From contig NZ_AFBG01000019.1 in NCBI RefSeq assembly GCF_000204195.1, positions 62,001 to 126,000 of the forward strand: DNA of 64,000 nucleotides. Reading direction: 5' to 3'. This document shows positions 30,680 to 40,763 of this stretch, in pieces. Below the pieces are notes generated by a model. It searched no databases. It saw only the letters and a program-made list of their open reading frames with translations, and was not told the origin of the DNA. This DNA is from Acidovorax radicis N35 (lineage in GTDB: Bacteria; Pseudomonadota; Gammaproteobacteria; Burkholderiales; Burkholderiaceae_C). How positions within the stretch are numbered: position 1 is the stretch's first letter; each line of letters starts with the position of its first letter. The position numbers and the translations under genes are program-made.

Positions 30680-33600
30680 GGTGCACCGTCCTGCCTGTCG
30701 TTGGACAAAAGCTCGGCCAGGTGCCGATCAACGGCGCTCATCTCCAGCTTGAAGTGCTCAAACGCCAGCGCCAGCGCGTCGATTTGACCGGCTGCGCCAA
30801 CCTGCTCCATGTCCGCACAAAGGTCACCCAGCGCCATGGCCCCCACCGAGCGTGCGGCCGACTTGAGCTTGTGCACTGCGGCCACGGTCTTGGCCGCGCT
30901 GCCAGCGCAGTAGGCTTGGCTTACCTCCTGCGCAATGCGCGCAGCACTGATGCGAAAGGTCTGCAGGAACTCGCGGATGAGCTGTGGGTCGTCTCCCACC
31001 AGGCTGCGCAGGATCTGGATGTCCACAGGCCCTGTGGGCGGGGATTGCATATCGCTGGTCACCCCCTCCGCCACAGGCACAGCGGACGCAGGCTTGGGCA
31101 ACCAGCGCTCCAGCAAGTCCTGCAGCTCCGACAGCGGAGCGGGCTTGCTCATGTAGTCGTCCATGCCCGCATCCTTGCAACGCTGGGCTTCGGTCTTGAG
31201 TGCATTGGCGGTCAGCGCGAGGATGCGCACCGGGGGTTCCACCGCTTTCCCGGCACGTACGAGGGCATTGGCACGCTCTTGCTCCTCGGCGCGGATGACG
31301 GAAGCGAGCTGATAGCCATCCATGCCGGGCATGTGCAGATCGGTCACGATCAGGGCATAGTCACCGCTGCGCCAGCGGATCAGCGCCTGCAGCCCATCGC
31401 CCGTCAGGTCTGCGGTCAGCCCCAGCAACGACAGCTGTTGCATGATGACCTTCTGGTTGATGTCGTTGTCCTCCACCACCAGGATCAGGCGACGCTGGCG
31501 TCGCGCTTCTTCGCGCGACAGCGCTATCGGCACGGCCGCGTAGCGCGCAGGCGCCAGTGCGTTCTGTTCGTCCTGGTGCGGAACACGGCCCGCCGCGACG
31601 GCCACCGCACGGAGCAGCGCGCTGCGGGTCAGCACGTTGCCGTCCACGGAGACGCTGTCTGCGTCGAACTGCTGCGGATAGCGGTGAGGCCCGTGGCCTA
31701 TGACCACAAAATGGGGCGCCAGACCCGGGTTGGCGCGTGCGATGGCGCGCAGGCTGTCCAGCGAGGGGGGCTTGTCGGCTTCGGTATTGACCACCCAGAC
31801 CCAGGGGCCGGGCGCCAGGGTGGGCGCCAGTTGACCGGCCGCGTCCAGATTCACCACCTGCTGGGTTTGCGCCCCGGCATTGGCCAGATACGTCACCAGG
31901 TCGCCGGTGCGCGTCTTGCCGTTGCCAATGATGAGACAGGACAGGCCAGCCACCAACGATGGTGCAGGTTGCGCTTCGCCGCCCGCCGGCGAAACACAGG
32001 TAAAAGGCAGGCGCAGGGTGAAGGTGGAGCCGGCGCCCGGCGCACTGACCACGGAAATGCTGCCCCCCATGCGCTGCGCCAGATTGCCGGAAATGACCAG
32101 GCCCAGCCCCGTGCCGCCAAAGCGCCGGGTCGTGGATACGTCGGCCTGGGTAAAGGCCGTGAACAGCGTGGCCAGCGTGGCTTCCCCCATGCCAATACCG
32201 TTGTCGATGACCTGGAATTCGAGCGTGACGCTCTGGGGTTGTTGCTGCACCAGCACCGCGCGCACCGCCACCCGCCCGGCAGTGCGTCCACCTGCAGAAA
32301 ACTTGATGGCGTTGTTGACCAGATTGATCAGTATCTGGCGCAGACGCAAGGCATCGCCCAATACGCTGTGGGGAATCTCGGGATCGGTAAACAGTGTCAG
32401 TTCCACACCCTGCTTTTCGGCCAGGCGGTTGAGCATGGCGCAGACTTTTTCGACTACCTCCCCCACGGCCATGGGCTCGCTCTCCACATCGAGGTGGCCC
32501 GCCTCGATCTTGGAGAAATCAAGAATGTCTTCAATGATGCTCAATAGCGAAAACGCGGACTCCCGGATCAGGTCCACCATGGCAACCTGCGGGCTCTTCA
32601 GGCTGGAGCGCGCAAGCACGTCGATCATGCCAATGACGCCGTTCATGGGCGTGCGGATTTCGTGGCTCATGGCCGCCAGAAAGTTGGACTTGGCCTGGGC
32701 AGCCGCATTTGCTTCGTTGCGCGCCTGTTCCAGTTCTGCACTGCGCTGGCGTTCACGCACATTGGCGTTGGCCAGATCGCCGTACAGACGGCTGTTTTCC
32801 AGCAGCAAGACAACCAGCACAAAAGACGATGCCAGCAGCCCATAGACGCGCCCGCCATAGAAGCCCAGGTCGAAACGCGCGCCGTTCAATACCGACGCGA
32901 GGGCAATGTCCAGCAGCCATGCCACCAGCGTCACCATCAGCCACAGGTCCAACACACTGCGGGCCTTGCGCCACAGGTACAGCAGCGCCGCCAGCGACAA
33001 GGTCCACGTGCAGAAAGCCACCAGAAGCTTGCCGGAATCGTCCTGGTTACCGCGCATCAGCAGCGGCAGGGCATCGTGGCCGACCGTGGTCAGCAGCACC
33101 AGCGCCATCGCCAGCGCCATGGCGCCCACAATGGCCAAAGCAATGGCCCGGTGCGCCGACCCTGCTGCCCGCACCTGACGGGTCGCATCGTGGGCCGCAG
33201 GCTCCTTCAACCAGACATAGGCGACGACAAACAGTGGAAAGCCGCCATGCCATAGAAAGTACAACCAGGCCGTGGTTTGCGGCCCCGCGCCCAATACGCC
33301 AGTGGGGGCAAAAAGCCCGGGAAAGCTCAGTGCATGTGCCACCGCCATGCATGCACAGAAGAGGTAGCCAGTCCCCAGCACCAGCAGTGCACGGGATCGC
33401 AGGAAGCTGTATTGCCCGAGCAGCAAAACGGCAGTGATCAGGTCATTGGTAACCAGCGCAGTCTGGTAAATCGGAATGAATGCGCTGACTTGCGGCAAGG
33501 CCACGCGCGCGAAAGGCGCCGCCGCCACAAAGATCAGGAAGGACGCACACAGCGCTATGCATGCCATGCGCCGGTGGCGTGTGTCAGCCGCCAGCGTGGA

Positions 33601-33714
33601 CAGGAATTCCGAGCGGTTGTTGCCGGAAGAATTACCCAAAGAATGCGTGGTGTCCAACGCAGCCCCCTCCCTCTGCCATCGTTTCCGACGCCGCAGGTGC
33701 CTCTGAGTGGGCAT
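30676..33714 (-). CDS. Hybrid sensor histidine kinase: MASE4-HisKA-HATPase-REC-Hpt
   Basis: The protein of up to 1012 residues starts with a MASE4-like membrane sensor (SFLRSRALLVLGTGYLFCACM, HALSFPGLFAPTG, AWLYFLWHGGFPLFVVAY). Then come a short coil, HisKA (NFLAAMSHEIRTPMNGVIGM), HATPase (LVNNAIKFSAGG; FGGTGLGLVIS), a linker that may be a degenerate receiver, a REC domain (VVEDNDINQKVIMQQL; VTDLHMPGMDG) and an Hpt domain (AVHKLKSAARSVGA). The end overlaps the REC-EAL gene by four bases, so that protein is the likely phosphorelay output. The start is uncertain: ATG at 33714 has no ribosome-binding site, while TTG at 33657 has GGAGGG just upstream and may be the true start. Confidence 0.9.
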   Translation of the reverse strand: MPTQRHLRRRKRWQREGAALDTTHSLGNSSGNNRSEFLSTLAADTRHRRMACIALCASFLIFVAAAPFARVALPQVSAFIPIYQTALVTNDLITAVLLLGQYSFLRSRALLVLGTGYLFCACMAVAHALSFPGLFAPTGVLGAGPQTTAWLYFLWHGGFPLFVVAYVWLKEPAAHDATRQVRAAGSAHRAIALAIVGAMALAMALVLLTTVGHDALPLLMRGNQDDSGKLLVAFCTWTLSLAALLYLWRKARSVLDLWLMVTLVAWLLDIALASVLNGARFDLGFYGGRVYGLLASSFVLVVLLLENSRLYGDLANANVRERQRSAELEQARNEANAAAQAKSNFLAAMSHEIRTPMNGVIGMIDVLARSSLKSPQVAMVDLIRESAFSLLSIIEDILDFSKIEAGHLDVESEPMAVGEVVEKVCAMLNRLAEKQGVELTLFTDPEIPHSVLGDALRLRQILINLVNNAIKFSAGGRTAGRVAVRAVLVQQQPQSVTLEFQVIDNGIGMGEATLATLFTAFTQADVSTTRRFGGTGLGLVISGNLAQRMGGSISVVSAPGAGSTFTLRLPFTCVSPAGGEAQPAPSLVAGLSCLIIGNGKTRTGDLVTYLANAGAQTQQVVNLDAAGQLAPTLAPGPWVWVVNTEADKPPSLDSLRAIARANPGLAPHFVVIGHGPHRYPQQFDADSVSVDGNVLTRSALLRAVAVAAGRVPHQDEQNALAPARYAAVPIALSREEARRQRRLILVVEDNDINQKVIMQQLSLLGLTADLTGDGLQALIRWRSGDYALIVTDLHMPGMDGYQLASVIRAEEQERANALVRAGKAVEPPVRILALTANALKTEAQRCKDAGMDDYMSKPAPLSELQDLLERWLPKPASAVPVAEGVTSDMQSPPTGPVDIQILRSLVGDDPQLIREFLQTFRISAARIAQEVSQAYCAGSAAKTVAAVHKLKSAARSVGAMALGDLCADMEQVGAAGQIDALALAFEHFKLEMSAVDRHLAELLSNDRQDGAP

Positions 33715-33936
33715 TGGCAGGCGCCGTGTGGGTTCATCCCATCGTACGAAATCAGCTTAGTGCAACTACCGGATGGGGGCAAGGGAAATCGATGCAGCGC
33801 CAATGGTCATGCGTTACCCCGTCAATGAAGCCGAAAGCACCTGCAGACTCAGAAATCACGCACGGTCGGCGCAGCACCCGTGGCAGCAGCCATTGCCCTG
33901 AAACCTTCTAGGGTCCTTCCGTCCGAGACGGACTCG

Positions 33937-35979
33937 CTAGCGCTTTTGGCACAGCGCCTCGCCGCTGCTGACTACGCCCCGGCCGCTGAGCCAGGCCGCC
34001 GCATCCTTGGCCCCCGCACAATTCGCCCAGGCCAGCAGGGAGATGTTTTTCTTGTCCAGCCGGTGGACGTCGAGTGGGGTCTTGGCGTTCATCACCTCCA
34101 GCTTCTCGACGCTGTTCTCTATGACGGCCCGGATGAACGGCGGCCTGCCATCGGAATTCGGATCGTTAGGGTCCGCCCCAAAATCGAGAAGCGCTTTCAC
34201 CGTGGCGACATCGCCGAAGAAGATTGCCATCTCCAGGGGGTTCAGGGGGTTGCAGCCCGGACAGGTCGGGCGCACGTTGGCGTTGTTGTGCCGGCTGAGC
34301 ATCTCCACCACCATCTGCGCCTGCGGCGGATGGTCCTCCATCCCCACGGTCAGGTACATCAGCAATGGCGTGTCCTGCCGTTGCCCTGCGTACTTGGGGT
34401 AGGGGTAGTTGACGTTCAGGGGCAAACCCCGCTGGAGCAAGCCCTTGAACCCTTCCGGGCACCTTCGTGCAAAAACACCGACGTTGGTTTCGGAAAACTC
34501 CTGGTTGTCAAATACCCCCTGCACCCTGGCGCCTTGCGCCACCAGAGAATCAATCTCTTTCCAGCGGGTGGACACGCTGGAGCACTGGGCCAGGAGCTTG
34601 CCGAGCACCAGCGTCGTTTGGTCAGCAAGAAGACGGGCCTGGGCCGGGTTTTCCTTTGCAGCGGACACAGCGGCATCCAGAAGCAAGGGGTAGATGCCAG
34701 ATGCGGCGGCGGGGTTCATCCGGGCCCTGGCCAACCAGCCACGTTGGGCTGGGCTGGCTCCGGCATGGAGCATTCGCCGCACGCCTTCGATGCCATTGGT
34801 GTCAATCAAGGTCGTCATCACGCCATCGTCGTTGGCGGCACTGGGCCCAGCCTCTGCCAGCAGGTAATCGAAGGTTTCCGCGGGAATGCGCGGGGTACTG
34901 AACTGCAAGAGCTGAAGTGCGACGCTTTGCGACGAACGGGGCGGTGAGCGGCGCAGAAGGCCTCTCCGGTTCAATGTCCTCAACGCCGCAACCCCCAGGT
35001 CCGGTGGCATCAGAATCACTTCCTTCAAGAGGTAGATCCGCTGGTGGAGGTCATGTTCGCCGCCTTCCCCATCATCGAGCCGAGGCAGGATGTCTTTGGC
35101 AAACAGCGCGTTGAACTCGTCCTGGAAAGGAATCTTTTCGCCCCGCGTGCCCTGGTTGCTGGCCAGCAAGCTTTGCGACGCCGAGCTCCAGGAGGCCTTT
35201 CCGTCGGCATTGCGGGGGACTTGCCCAGCGCGCAGCAAGGCGGAGATCTTCGTGAGGGTGTCGCCTCTCGGTGCATCCAGTGCAGCGCTCAGGTGCGTGC
35301 TCAGGCTCATCAGATCGTTCAGGTATTGCCCGCAGACAAATCTCGTTTGGGCTTTGGTGTCCAGCCGGTGAAACCAGTTCTTCTGCCCGGATGACAGGGC
35401 GTCGAAAGCCGCCTGGTCCATGTCGGGCGCAATTTGCCCCGGGCAAGTGGCCGAAACCGGAACCTCACGGCCGCTGACCGCTGCTGCGAGCGCAGGGGGC
35501 ACAGGGGGCGACACACCCACGCGGGCCACCGGGAACAAGTCGGTGGCCCCCATGGCAAACCCGCTGGCCTCGTAGTACAGATAGCCGCTCAGGACCTTTC
35601 TAGGGACAGTGGATTTCTCGGTGGCGCTGCTGACGGCGTATTCATGGCCGACCGGAAGCTGGAGCAACACACCACCGTCCATCCCCAGACCGCACAGCGG
35701 CGCCGAACGGTCCGCAGGGTCCACGTCCATGACCCTGCGCACTTGATCCGGCGGCAATACCGGGCCTTCAAAAAACCTCGTGCTCCATTGGCCGTTGTCG
35801 TCCTTGTGCCGTGTGTGGATACGGCCGTTGGATCTCTCCACACGCAGCACGGCGGTGCCGTTTTCTTCGAGGGCATAGTCACCCAGCAAAGTCTCGGCGC
35901 AGTCAAGGGCTGCTGCCGCTTGGGAAAACACAGAGAACCAACAAAAAAACAGGATCTGGAGAATAGTGGACTGTTGCAT
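33937..35979 (-). CDS. Secreted hypothetical protein with C-terminal ankyrin repeats
   Basis: This 680-residue protein starts at 35979 with a signal peptide (MQQSTILQILFFCWFSVFSQ, cleavage after AAA). The N-terminal 150 residues are β-rich (GDYALEENGTAVLRVERSNGR) and the middle is helical with no family I recognise. About residues 560-670 contain ankyrin-like units (LEMAIFFGDVATVKALLDFGADPNDPNSDGRPPFIRAVIEN, shortened here by family consensus to DVATVKALLDFGADPN). Several Cys suggest an oxidised periplasmic or outer location. Neighbours are not functionally linked. The upstream part of the frame, to 36171, looks non-coding. Confidence 0.65.
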   Translation of the reverse strand: MQQSTILQILFFCWFSVFSQAAAALDCAETLLGDYALEENGTAVLRVERSNGRIHTRHKDDNGQWSTRFFEGPVLPPDQVRRVMDVDPADRSAPLCGLGMDGGVLLQLPVGHEYAVSSATEKSTVPRKVLSGYLYYEASGFAMGATDLFPVARVGVSPPVPPALAAAVSGREVPVSATCPGQIAPDMDQAAFDALSSGQKNWFHRLDTKAQTRFVCGQYLNDLMSLSTHLSAALDAPRGDTLTKISALLRAGQVPRNADGKASWSSASQSLLASNQGTRGEKIPFQDEFNALFAKDILPRLDDGEGGEHDLHQRIYLLKEVILMPPDLGVAALRTLNRRGLLRRSPPRSSQSVALQLLQFSTPRIPAETFDYLLAEAGPSAANDDGVMTTLIDTNGIEGVRRMLHAGASPAQRGWLARARMNPAAASGIYPLLLDAAVSAAKENPAQARLLADQTTLVLGKLLAQCSSVSTRWKEIDSLVAQGARVQGVFDNQEFSETNVGVFARRCPEGFKGLLQRGLPLNVNYPYPKYAGQRQDTPLLMYLTVGMEDHPPQAQMVVEMLSRHNNANVRPTCPGCNPLNPLEMAIFFGDVATVKALLDFGADPNDPNSDGRPPFIRAVIENSVEKLEVMNAKTPLDVHRLDKKNISLLAWANCAGAKDAAAWLSGRGVVSSGEALCQKR

Positions 35980-36286
35980 TCGATAACGTGGCGGCGGAAA
36001 GGCCGCCGCTCTGAGGTCACAGGGTGATGCGGGAGAAAAACGTGGTGAATGGCAAGACCCGGGCGGGCGTTCTGCATGCAGCCACTGCGTTGCTGGAGAG
36101 TCCCTGTCGAGGCAAAGGCAGTGGGAGCAGCCACACCAAAGCCGATGCGTACGATACGCCACCGGTGTCACTCTCCAGGGGAACTGACGTCGTGGGCTCC
36201 TTGCCTGCGTTTACGCGGGGGTTGCGGCAAATAGGGCTTTGCCCGCTTGCCAGTGATTCCCCCGTACTGCGAGCATAGAAGACCCA
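35980..36286. other. 307-bp spacer without a recognised gene
   Basis: It lies between the start of the ankyrin-type gene and the end of the TonB receptor gene. A short hairpin (GCGGC/GCCGC near 35990-36008) is present near the downstream gene's start. I see no terminator T-run, promoter or RNA signature. Confidence 0.3.
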
Positions 36287-38686
36287 TCAGAAGTCCACGG
36301 ACACGGACAAAAGGAAAGTGCGCGGTGCCGCGTAGGTGACCACTTGGAAGGCAGGGACAGAATCCCAGTAGCGCAGGTTCGCCACGTTTTCAACGCTGCC
36401 GCGCAAGACCACCTGGCGCTCTCCGATCTTTGTCGCATAACGCGCTCCAAGGTCAAAGCGCGTCCAGCCGGGCAATCGGATGGTGTTGTTTACCGTCAGC
36501 GGCTGAGACGAAGAATGGATGACGCGGCCGGTTGCCGTAAGGCCCGGGACACCTGGAATGTCCCATTCGCTGCCAAGTTTGACCACCCATTCCGGCGCTC
36601 CTGCGGCCTGCTTGCCATCGTTGGCACCGCCCTGAGTCTTGTTGAGCCTGGCCTGGGTCCAGGTCACGCCGCCGAGCAACCGCAGGTGGGGCAGCACTTT
36701 GCCGAAGGTCTGCACCTCGAAGCCCCGGTTGCGCTGCTCGCCATCGATGGCATAGCGGTTGTGGGCATCAAGAAGGCCGCTGGGCCGGCGGATCTGGAAG
36801 GCGCTCAAAGTCGTCGCGACCTTTCCTCCATCCACCTTCACCCCCACTTCCCCTTGCTTGGAGACAAACGGGGGAAAGACCTCGTTGGCGTTGACCGCAT
36901 TGATCGGCGCCGTCCCCCCCTGGGAGAGCGCCTCGACGTAGTTGGCATAAAACGCGAGCTGGTCGGTCTGCTTGAACACCACGGCAGCGGCGGGCGTGGT
37001 CTTGCTGCGTTCATAGCGCGACTCGAAAACGCCTGTCGCGTAGCGGAAGGCTTCCGCACGGATTTTTTGTCGGCGCAGCCCCAGGGTGAACCGCAAACGG
37101 TCATTCAGCAGGGACAGCGTGTCGGTCAGCGCCAGGCTGTCCATCAGCATTTCTGAAGCCTGCACACGGGGCTGATTGAGCAGGCCCGACCCTGGTGAGG
37201 GCGCTGCAACGGGGTTGTACAAATTCGAGTCGAAGCTCTGATCGATCGTCGGCTGGCTTTCCTTGATGTCGGAATTGACGTGTGTTCCCGCCACCACAAG
37301 CTGGTGCTTTACTGGCCCTGTGGCGAAACGCCAGCGCAGGCTGGCGTCCGCACTTTTGCGTTGGGTCTGTGAATCCAAACCATAGGTGGAGGCATTGAGG
37401 CTTCCTTTTGCATCGGTCAGGATGGAATAGGCCTCAATCACTTTCCGCTGCGAGGTGGAACGGCCATAGGCCACACTGGCAGTGACGTTGTCAGACACAT
37501 CGAACTCGCCACGCAGCACGCCAAAATGGTGTTTCTTATCCTGGTAGGTCCAGGCAGGCCAGACATTGGTGCTGCCCGAGGGGGCTGCGGGCAAAACCGG
37601 CGAGGTCACGAAGAAGTTGCTCCTGGCTCCATCGACACGTTGTGCACTGTTGCCAAAGTCGGCGCTCAAGCGCATGCGCTCCCCACGAAAATCAAGTCCC
37701 ACCACCAGATTGCGCACGCGCTCCGACTCATGGTCGGCGGCGGTATCGCCATCCCGGTAGGCTGCATTGACCCGGAAGCCGACCTCATTGTCTGGGCCGA
37801 AGCGCCGTCCAAGATCCAGGTGGCTGCCCAGGTTGCCATCGCCAACATAGCTTGCCGTAACGCGCGTCAACGGCGTGTCGCTCGCACGCTTGGGCACCAG
37901 GTTGATCGCGCCGCCGGGCGTTCCTCGGGGCGCGCTGCCATTCAGAAGTGTGCTGGGGCCCTTGAGTACTTCCACGCGCTCGATACCTTCGAGCAAATTG
38001 CCTTCGGCGCTTGAAATTCCATACAGCCCGTCAAAACCGATCTCCTCGCGGTGGATGGAAAAGCCGCGAATGTAGAAGTTGTCGAAAGTGCGCGGCGCGG
38101 CTGCCTGGGCCGACGGATCGTTGGCCAGAACATCCACGATGCTGCGGGCCTGCTGATTCTCCACCAGCTCGGAGGTGTAAGCGGTCATGCTGAAGGGCGC
38201 GTCCATGAAGTCCGTGTTCCCGAGCAGGCCGAGGCGCCCCCCACGCGCGACCTGTTGGCCTGCATACAGCTTTGGAAGATCGCCTGGCGCATCCGCACTG
38301 GCAGTGACCGTAACGGACGGCAGCGTCGAGCCGCGCATTTCTCCAGGCACCGGTTTGACGACGACTGCGCTACCGTCGATCTCAGCGGTCAACCCGCTAC
38401 CTGCCAGCATCCGGTCCAGTGCTTGCCGCGCGGTGAGCTTACCGGAGAGCGCTGGCGCTGACTTCCCTGCCACCAGATCGGGACGCACCATCAGCTGCAG
38501 CTTGGCCTGGCGTGCCAGTTCATTGAGTGCGGTGCCGAGGGGCTGTGCCGCCAACTCGATATTGAACGCCGTATCCATGGGCGATGCCGCCGCCGATTGA
38601 GCATGGCCGACAGAAGTCCCCAAAGAGACGATCACCAAGGCAACAGCCAAGGCCAAGGGCGCGGGGTGAAAGCGCGGGTGCAGCAT
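36287..38686 (-). CDS. TonB-dependent siderophore receptor with STN signalling domain
   Basis: The 799-residue outer-membrane receptor has a signal peptide, then an STN domain (FNIELAAQPLGTALNELARQAKLQL, GSGLTAEIDGSAVVVKP) typical of transducers that talk to FecR. The plug follows (SMTAYTSELVENQQARSIVDVLANDPSA, ERVEVLKGPSTLLNG, GGAINLVPKR) and a β-barrel ending in the terminal aromatic SVSVDF. The Met at 38686 has GGAGAT seven bases upstream. It imports a ferric siderophore of unknown identity, probably not made here. It is the third gene of a sigma factor-FecR-receptor set. Confidence 0.93.
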   Translation of the reverse strand: MLHPRFHPAPLALAVALVIVSLGTSVGHAQSAAASPMDTAFNIELAAQPLGTALNELARQAKLQLMVRPDLVAGKSAPALSGKLTARQALDRMLAGSGLTAEIDGSAVVVKPVPGEMRGSTLPSVTVTASADAPGDLPKLYAGQQVARGGRLGLLGNTDFMDAPFSMTAYTSELVENQQARSIVDVLANDPSAQAAAPRTFDNFYIRGFSIHREEIGFDGLYGISSAEGNLLEGIERVEVLKGPSTLLNGSAPRGTPGGAINLVPKRASDTPLTRVTASYVGDGNLGSHLDLGRRFGPDNEVGFRVNAAYRDGDTAADHESERVRNLVVGLDFRGERMRLSADFGNSAQRVDGARSNFFVTSPVLPAAPSGSTNVWPAWTYQDKKHHFGVLRGEFDVSDNVTASVAYGRSTSQRKVIEAYSILTDAKGSLNASTYGLDSQTQRKSADASLRWRFATGPVKHQLVVAGTHVNSDIKESQPTIDQSFDSNLYNPVAAPSPGSGLLNQPRVQASEMLMDSLALTDTLSLLNDRLRFTLGLRRQKIRAEAFRYATGVFESRYERSKTTPAAAVVFKQTDQLAFYANYVEALSQGGTAPINAVNANEVFPPFVSKQGEVGVKVDGGKVATTLSAFQIRRPSGLLDAHNRYAIDGEQRNRGFEVQTFGKVLPHLRLLGGVTWTQARLNKTQGGANDGKQAAGAPEWVVKLGSEWDIPGVPGLTATGRVIHSSSQPLTVNNTIRLPGWTRFDLGARYATKIGERQVVLRGSVENVANLRYWDSVPAFQVVTYAAPRTFLLSVSVDF

Positions 38687-38869
38687 GAAATAGATCTCCA
38701 AAACAGTAGCTGAAAACAAGAATCACTACCAATGAAGACGCGCCACATTCAAAACGCTTGAGGTCCATGTGCAAGGTTTTTGAATATTTTTCGGCCCCTT
38801 TCGGCCTCGTTGAGAACGGGGTTCTCCCGTCCTGCGCGTAGACGGCGCTACCGACGAAGTTTTGAGTCT

Positions 38870-40078
38870 TCAGTGGGCTGCAAGCACTTCGGTCACGCCG
38901 TCATGGATTTCCAGGCGCACCGGCAACACCTGGGGCAGCGCCTTGGTGAAGGCCCCCAACTGGCGCAAATCAAAACTGCCGTGAACCTGCATCGCGCCCA
39001 CAGCCGGATCGTTTACCACCAGCCGCGTGGACCCGTAGCGCTCGAACTCGGCCAGGGCCTGGATCAATGGCGTGCGCTCGAAGTTCACCCGGCCCTCGCG
39101 CCACAACATTGCGCCAGCCGCTGCCTGCTGCGTGATTTGCCCAATGCGACCCGCTGCATCGGCGTGGATGGCTTGCCCCGCAGCCAATTCCACGGCGCCG
39201 GTGGGGCCGACCGATTTCCCACTGTGCGGATGTGCCCCAGCTTGCGCGGCCTCCACCCGCACCCGCCCCTCTTCCACCGCCACGCTGGCACCGCCGAGAC
39301 TCAGCCCCGTCTTCGTATTGCGCACCACGAAGCGTGTGCCGACCACACTGACGCGCAGCGGCCCGGCCAGCACATCGAATGGACGGCGGGCATCTGCTTG
39401 GACATTGAACAGGGCCTGTCCCTCAGGCAGGCGCACTTCGCGCCGCCCTCGATACAGCGTGACTTCTGCACGGGTCGCGGTGTCGAGGCTGAGCCTGCTG
39501 CCGTCGGGCAGTTGCACATCGAGCTGCTGACCACGGGCGGTCACGTAGGTTTTGGTAAATACCGGCTGTTGCTGCCAATGGTCCCAACCGAGCCAGCCGC
39601 CGCCCATCACGGCAAAGGCGACACCACCTGCAGCAATCTGGGGCACCCAACGCCCGATGCCGAAAAGCCAGGCACTTCGACCAGGGGCCATGGGGCGGGC
39701 GACGGGACGAGAGGGCTGGGTGGCTTGGGGGCGCGTGTGCGGAGTGCTCGGACCGTCAGCGAAGTTGCCTTCCTCTGCCGTCAGGCCAGCCTTCAGCCGG
39801 ACGATACCTTCGGAGGGAAGTCTATCCAGCCGGTCCCACACCCCGTCAAGCCTGTCAAAGCTGTCCTGATGCAAAGGATCTCGGGCCAGCCACTGCTGAA
39901 ACTCTGCTTCTTCGTCAACCGTCAGTCCGTCCTGCCGGCGCACTTGCCAGCTCGCAGCTTCAACGTCCAGCAGATTCTGACCGGACAAAAAGTCCGCGAA
40001 CTCTCGCACATCCACATCGGCACCAACGGGTGCCGGAGAAGGGGATGAGCTGAGATGCGCTGGGCTGGGCGTGTTCAT
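38870..40078 (-). CDS. FecR family anti-sigma/signal-transducing protein
   Basis: This 402-residue protein has an N-terminal cytoplasmic DUF4880-like region (EAASWQVRRQDGLTVDEEAEFQQWLARDPLHQDSFDRL), one membrane helix around residues 140-165 (VPQIAAGGVAFAVMGGGWLGW) and a periplasmic FecR domain (GQQLDVQLPDGSRLSLDTATRAEV, GTRFVVRN, and VEEGRVRV). It passes the signal from the STN domain of the receptor to the ECF sigma factor. The gene lies 72 bases after the sigma factor gene and 183 before the receptor. Confidence 0.93.
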   Translation of the reverse strand: MNTPSPAHLSSSPSPAPVGADVDVREFADFLSGQNLLDVEAASWQVRRQDGLTVDEEAEFQQWLARDPLHQDSFDRLDGVWDRLDRLPSEGIVRLKAGLTAEEGNFADGPSTPHTRPQATQPSRPVARPMAPGRSAWLFGIGRWVPQIAAGGVAFAVMGGGWLGWDHWQQQPVFTKTYVTARGQQLDVQLPDGSRLSLDTATRAEVTLYRGRREVRLPEGQALFNVQADARRPFDVLAGPLRVSVVGTRFVVRNTKTGLSLGGASVAVEEGRVRVEAAQAGAHPHSGKSVGPTGAVELAAGQAIHADAAGRIGQITQQAAAGAMLWREGRVNFERTPLIQALAEFERYGSTRLVVNDPAVGAMQVHGSFDLRQLGAFTKALPQVLPVRLEIHDGVTEVLAAH

Positions 40079-40150
40079 GTCGTGAGAGCACTTAGGGGTG
40101 TAGACGCACGAAAGTTGAAAGACTGGAGGTCACAGCGTGTAAAGCCATTC

Positions 40151-40678
40151 CTATTTTTTCCTCTCAACAGACGGGGATTGCGGAGGTACACCGTTCAAAC
40201 GGTCTTCACAGGCCTTGCACGCCAGTACGCCGCGAACGATGTGCTGCGCCACCATGTTTTTGGAGATACCCATGTGGTCGGCCACCTCCTGGTGGGACAG
40301 GCCCTCGAAACGGTTGAGGACAAAGGCTTCGCGGCAACGTGGCGGCAGCGACTCTATGGCTGCGACGATGGCAAGTGCATGCTGCTCCTGCGCGTAGATC
40401 GCATCAGGCTCAAGGTGGCGCGGCGCGGTCGGCTGCTCCCATTCCGCCAGGTCGTCGATGTCCTCGTGCTGGCGAACCAAAAAGCGCCGATGCTGGTCGA
40501 TCATCAAGCGCCGCGCTGTCTGATGCAGCAGGGCACGCGGCTCATGAATCGTTTGCCCCGACTGCTGCACGGCCAGCACACGCGCGTAACTCTCTTGCAC
40601 GACATCGGCCGCCGTATCCCGGTCCCTGGCAGTGCGGGAACAGAAGTTCAGCAGTTCCCGGTAGTAACGCTCAAGCAC
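40151..40678 (-). CDS. FecI-like ECF RNA polymerase sigma factor
   Basis: The 175-residue protein has sigma region 2 (LLNFCSRTARDRDTAADVVQESYARVL) and region 4 (LPPRCREAFVLNRFEGLSHQEVADHMGISKNMVAQHI). The GTG at 40678 is the most upstream possible start, because a stop is in frame just before it. In this class the sigma factor directs transcription of the receptor operon when the ferric siderophore is bound. A Fur box lies 86 bases upstream. Confidence 0.92.
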   Translation of the reverse strand: MLERYYRELLNFCSRTARDRDTAADVVQESYARVLAVQQSGQTIHEPRALLHQTARRLMIDQHRRFLVRQHEDIDDLAEWEQPTAPRHLEPDAIYAQEQHALAIVAAIESLPPRCREAFVLNRFEGLSHQEVADHMGISKNMVAQHIVRGVLACKACEDRLNGVPPQSPSVERKK

Positions 40679-40763
40679 AGATCAACCCAAGCCACGGAAG
40701 GCGATTCCTCTGGGCTGGATGTGGTCGCAACTTGGTGGGAGTTAACTTACGGATGCACTGCAT

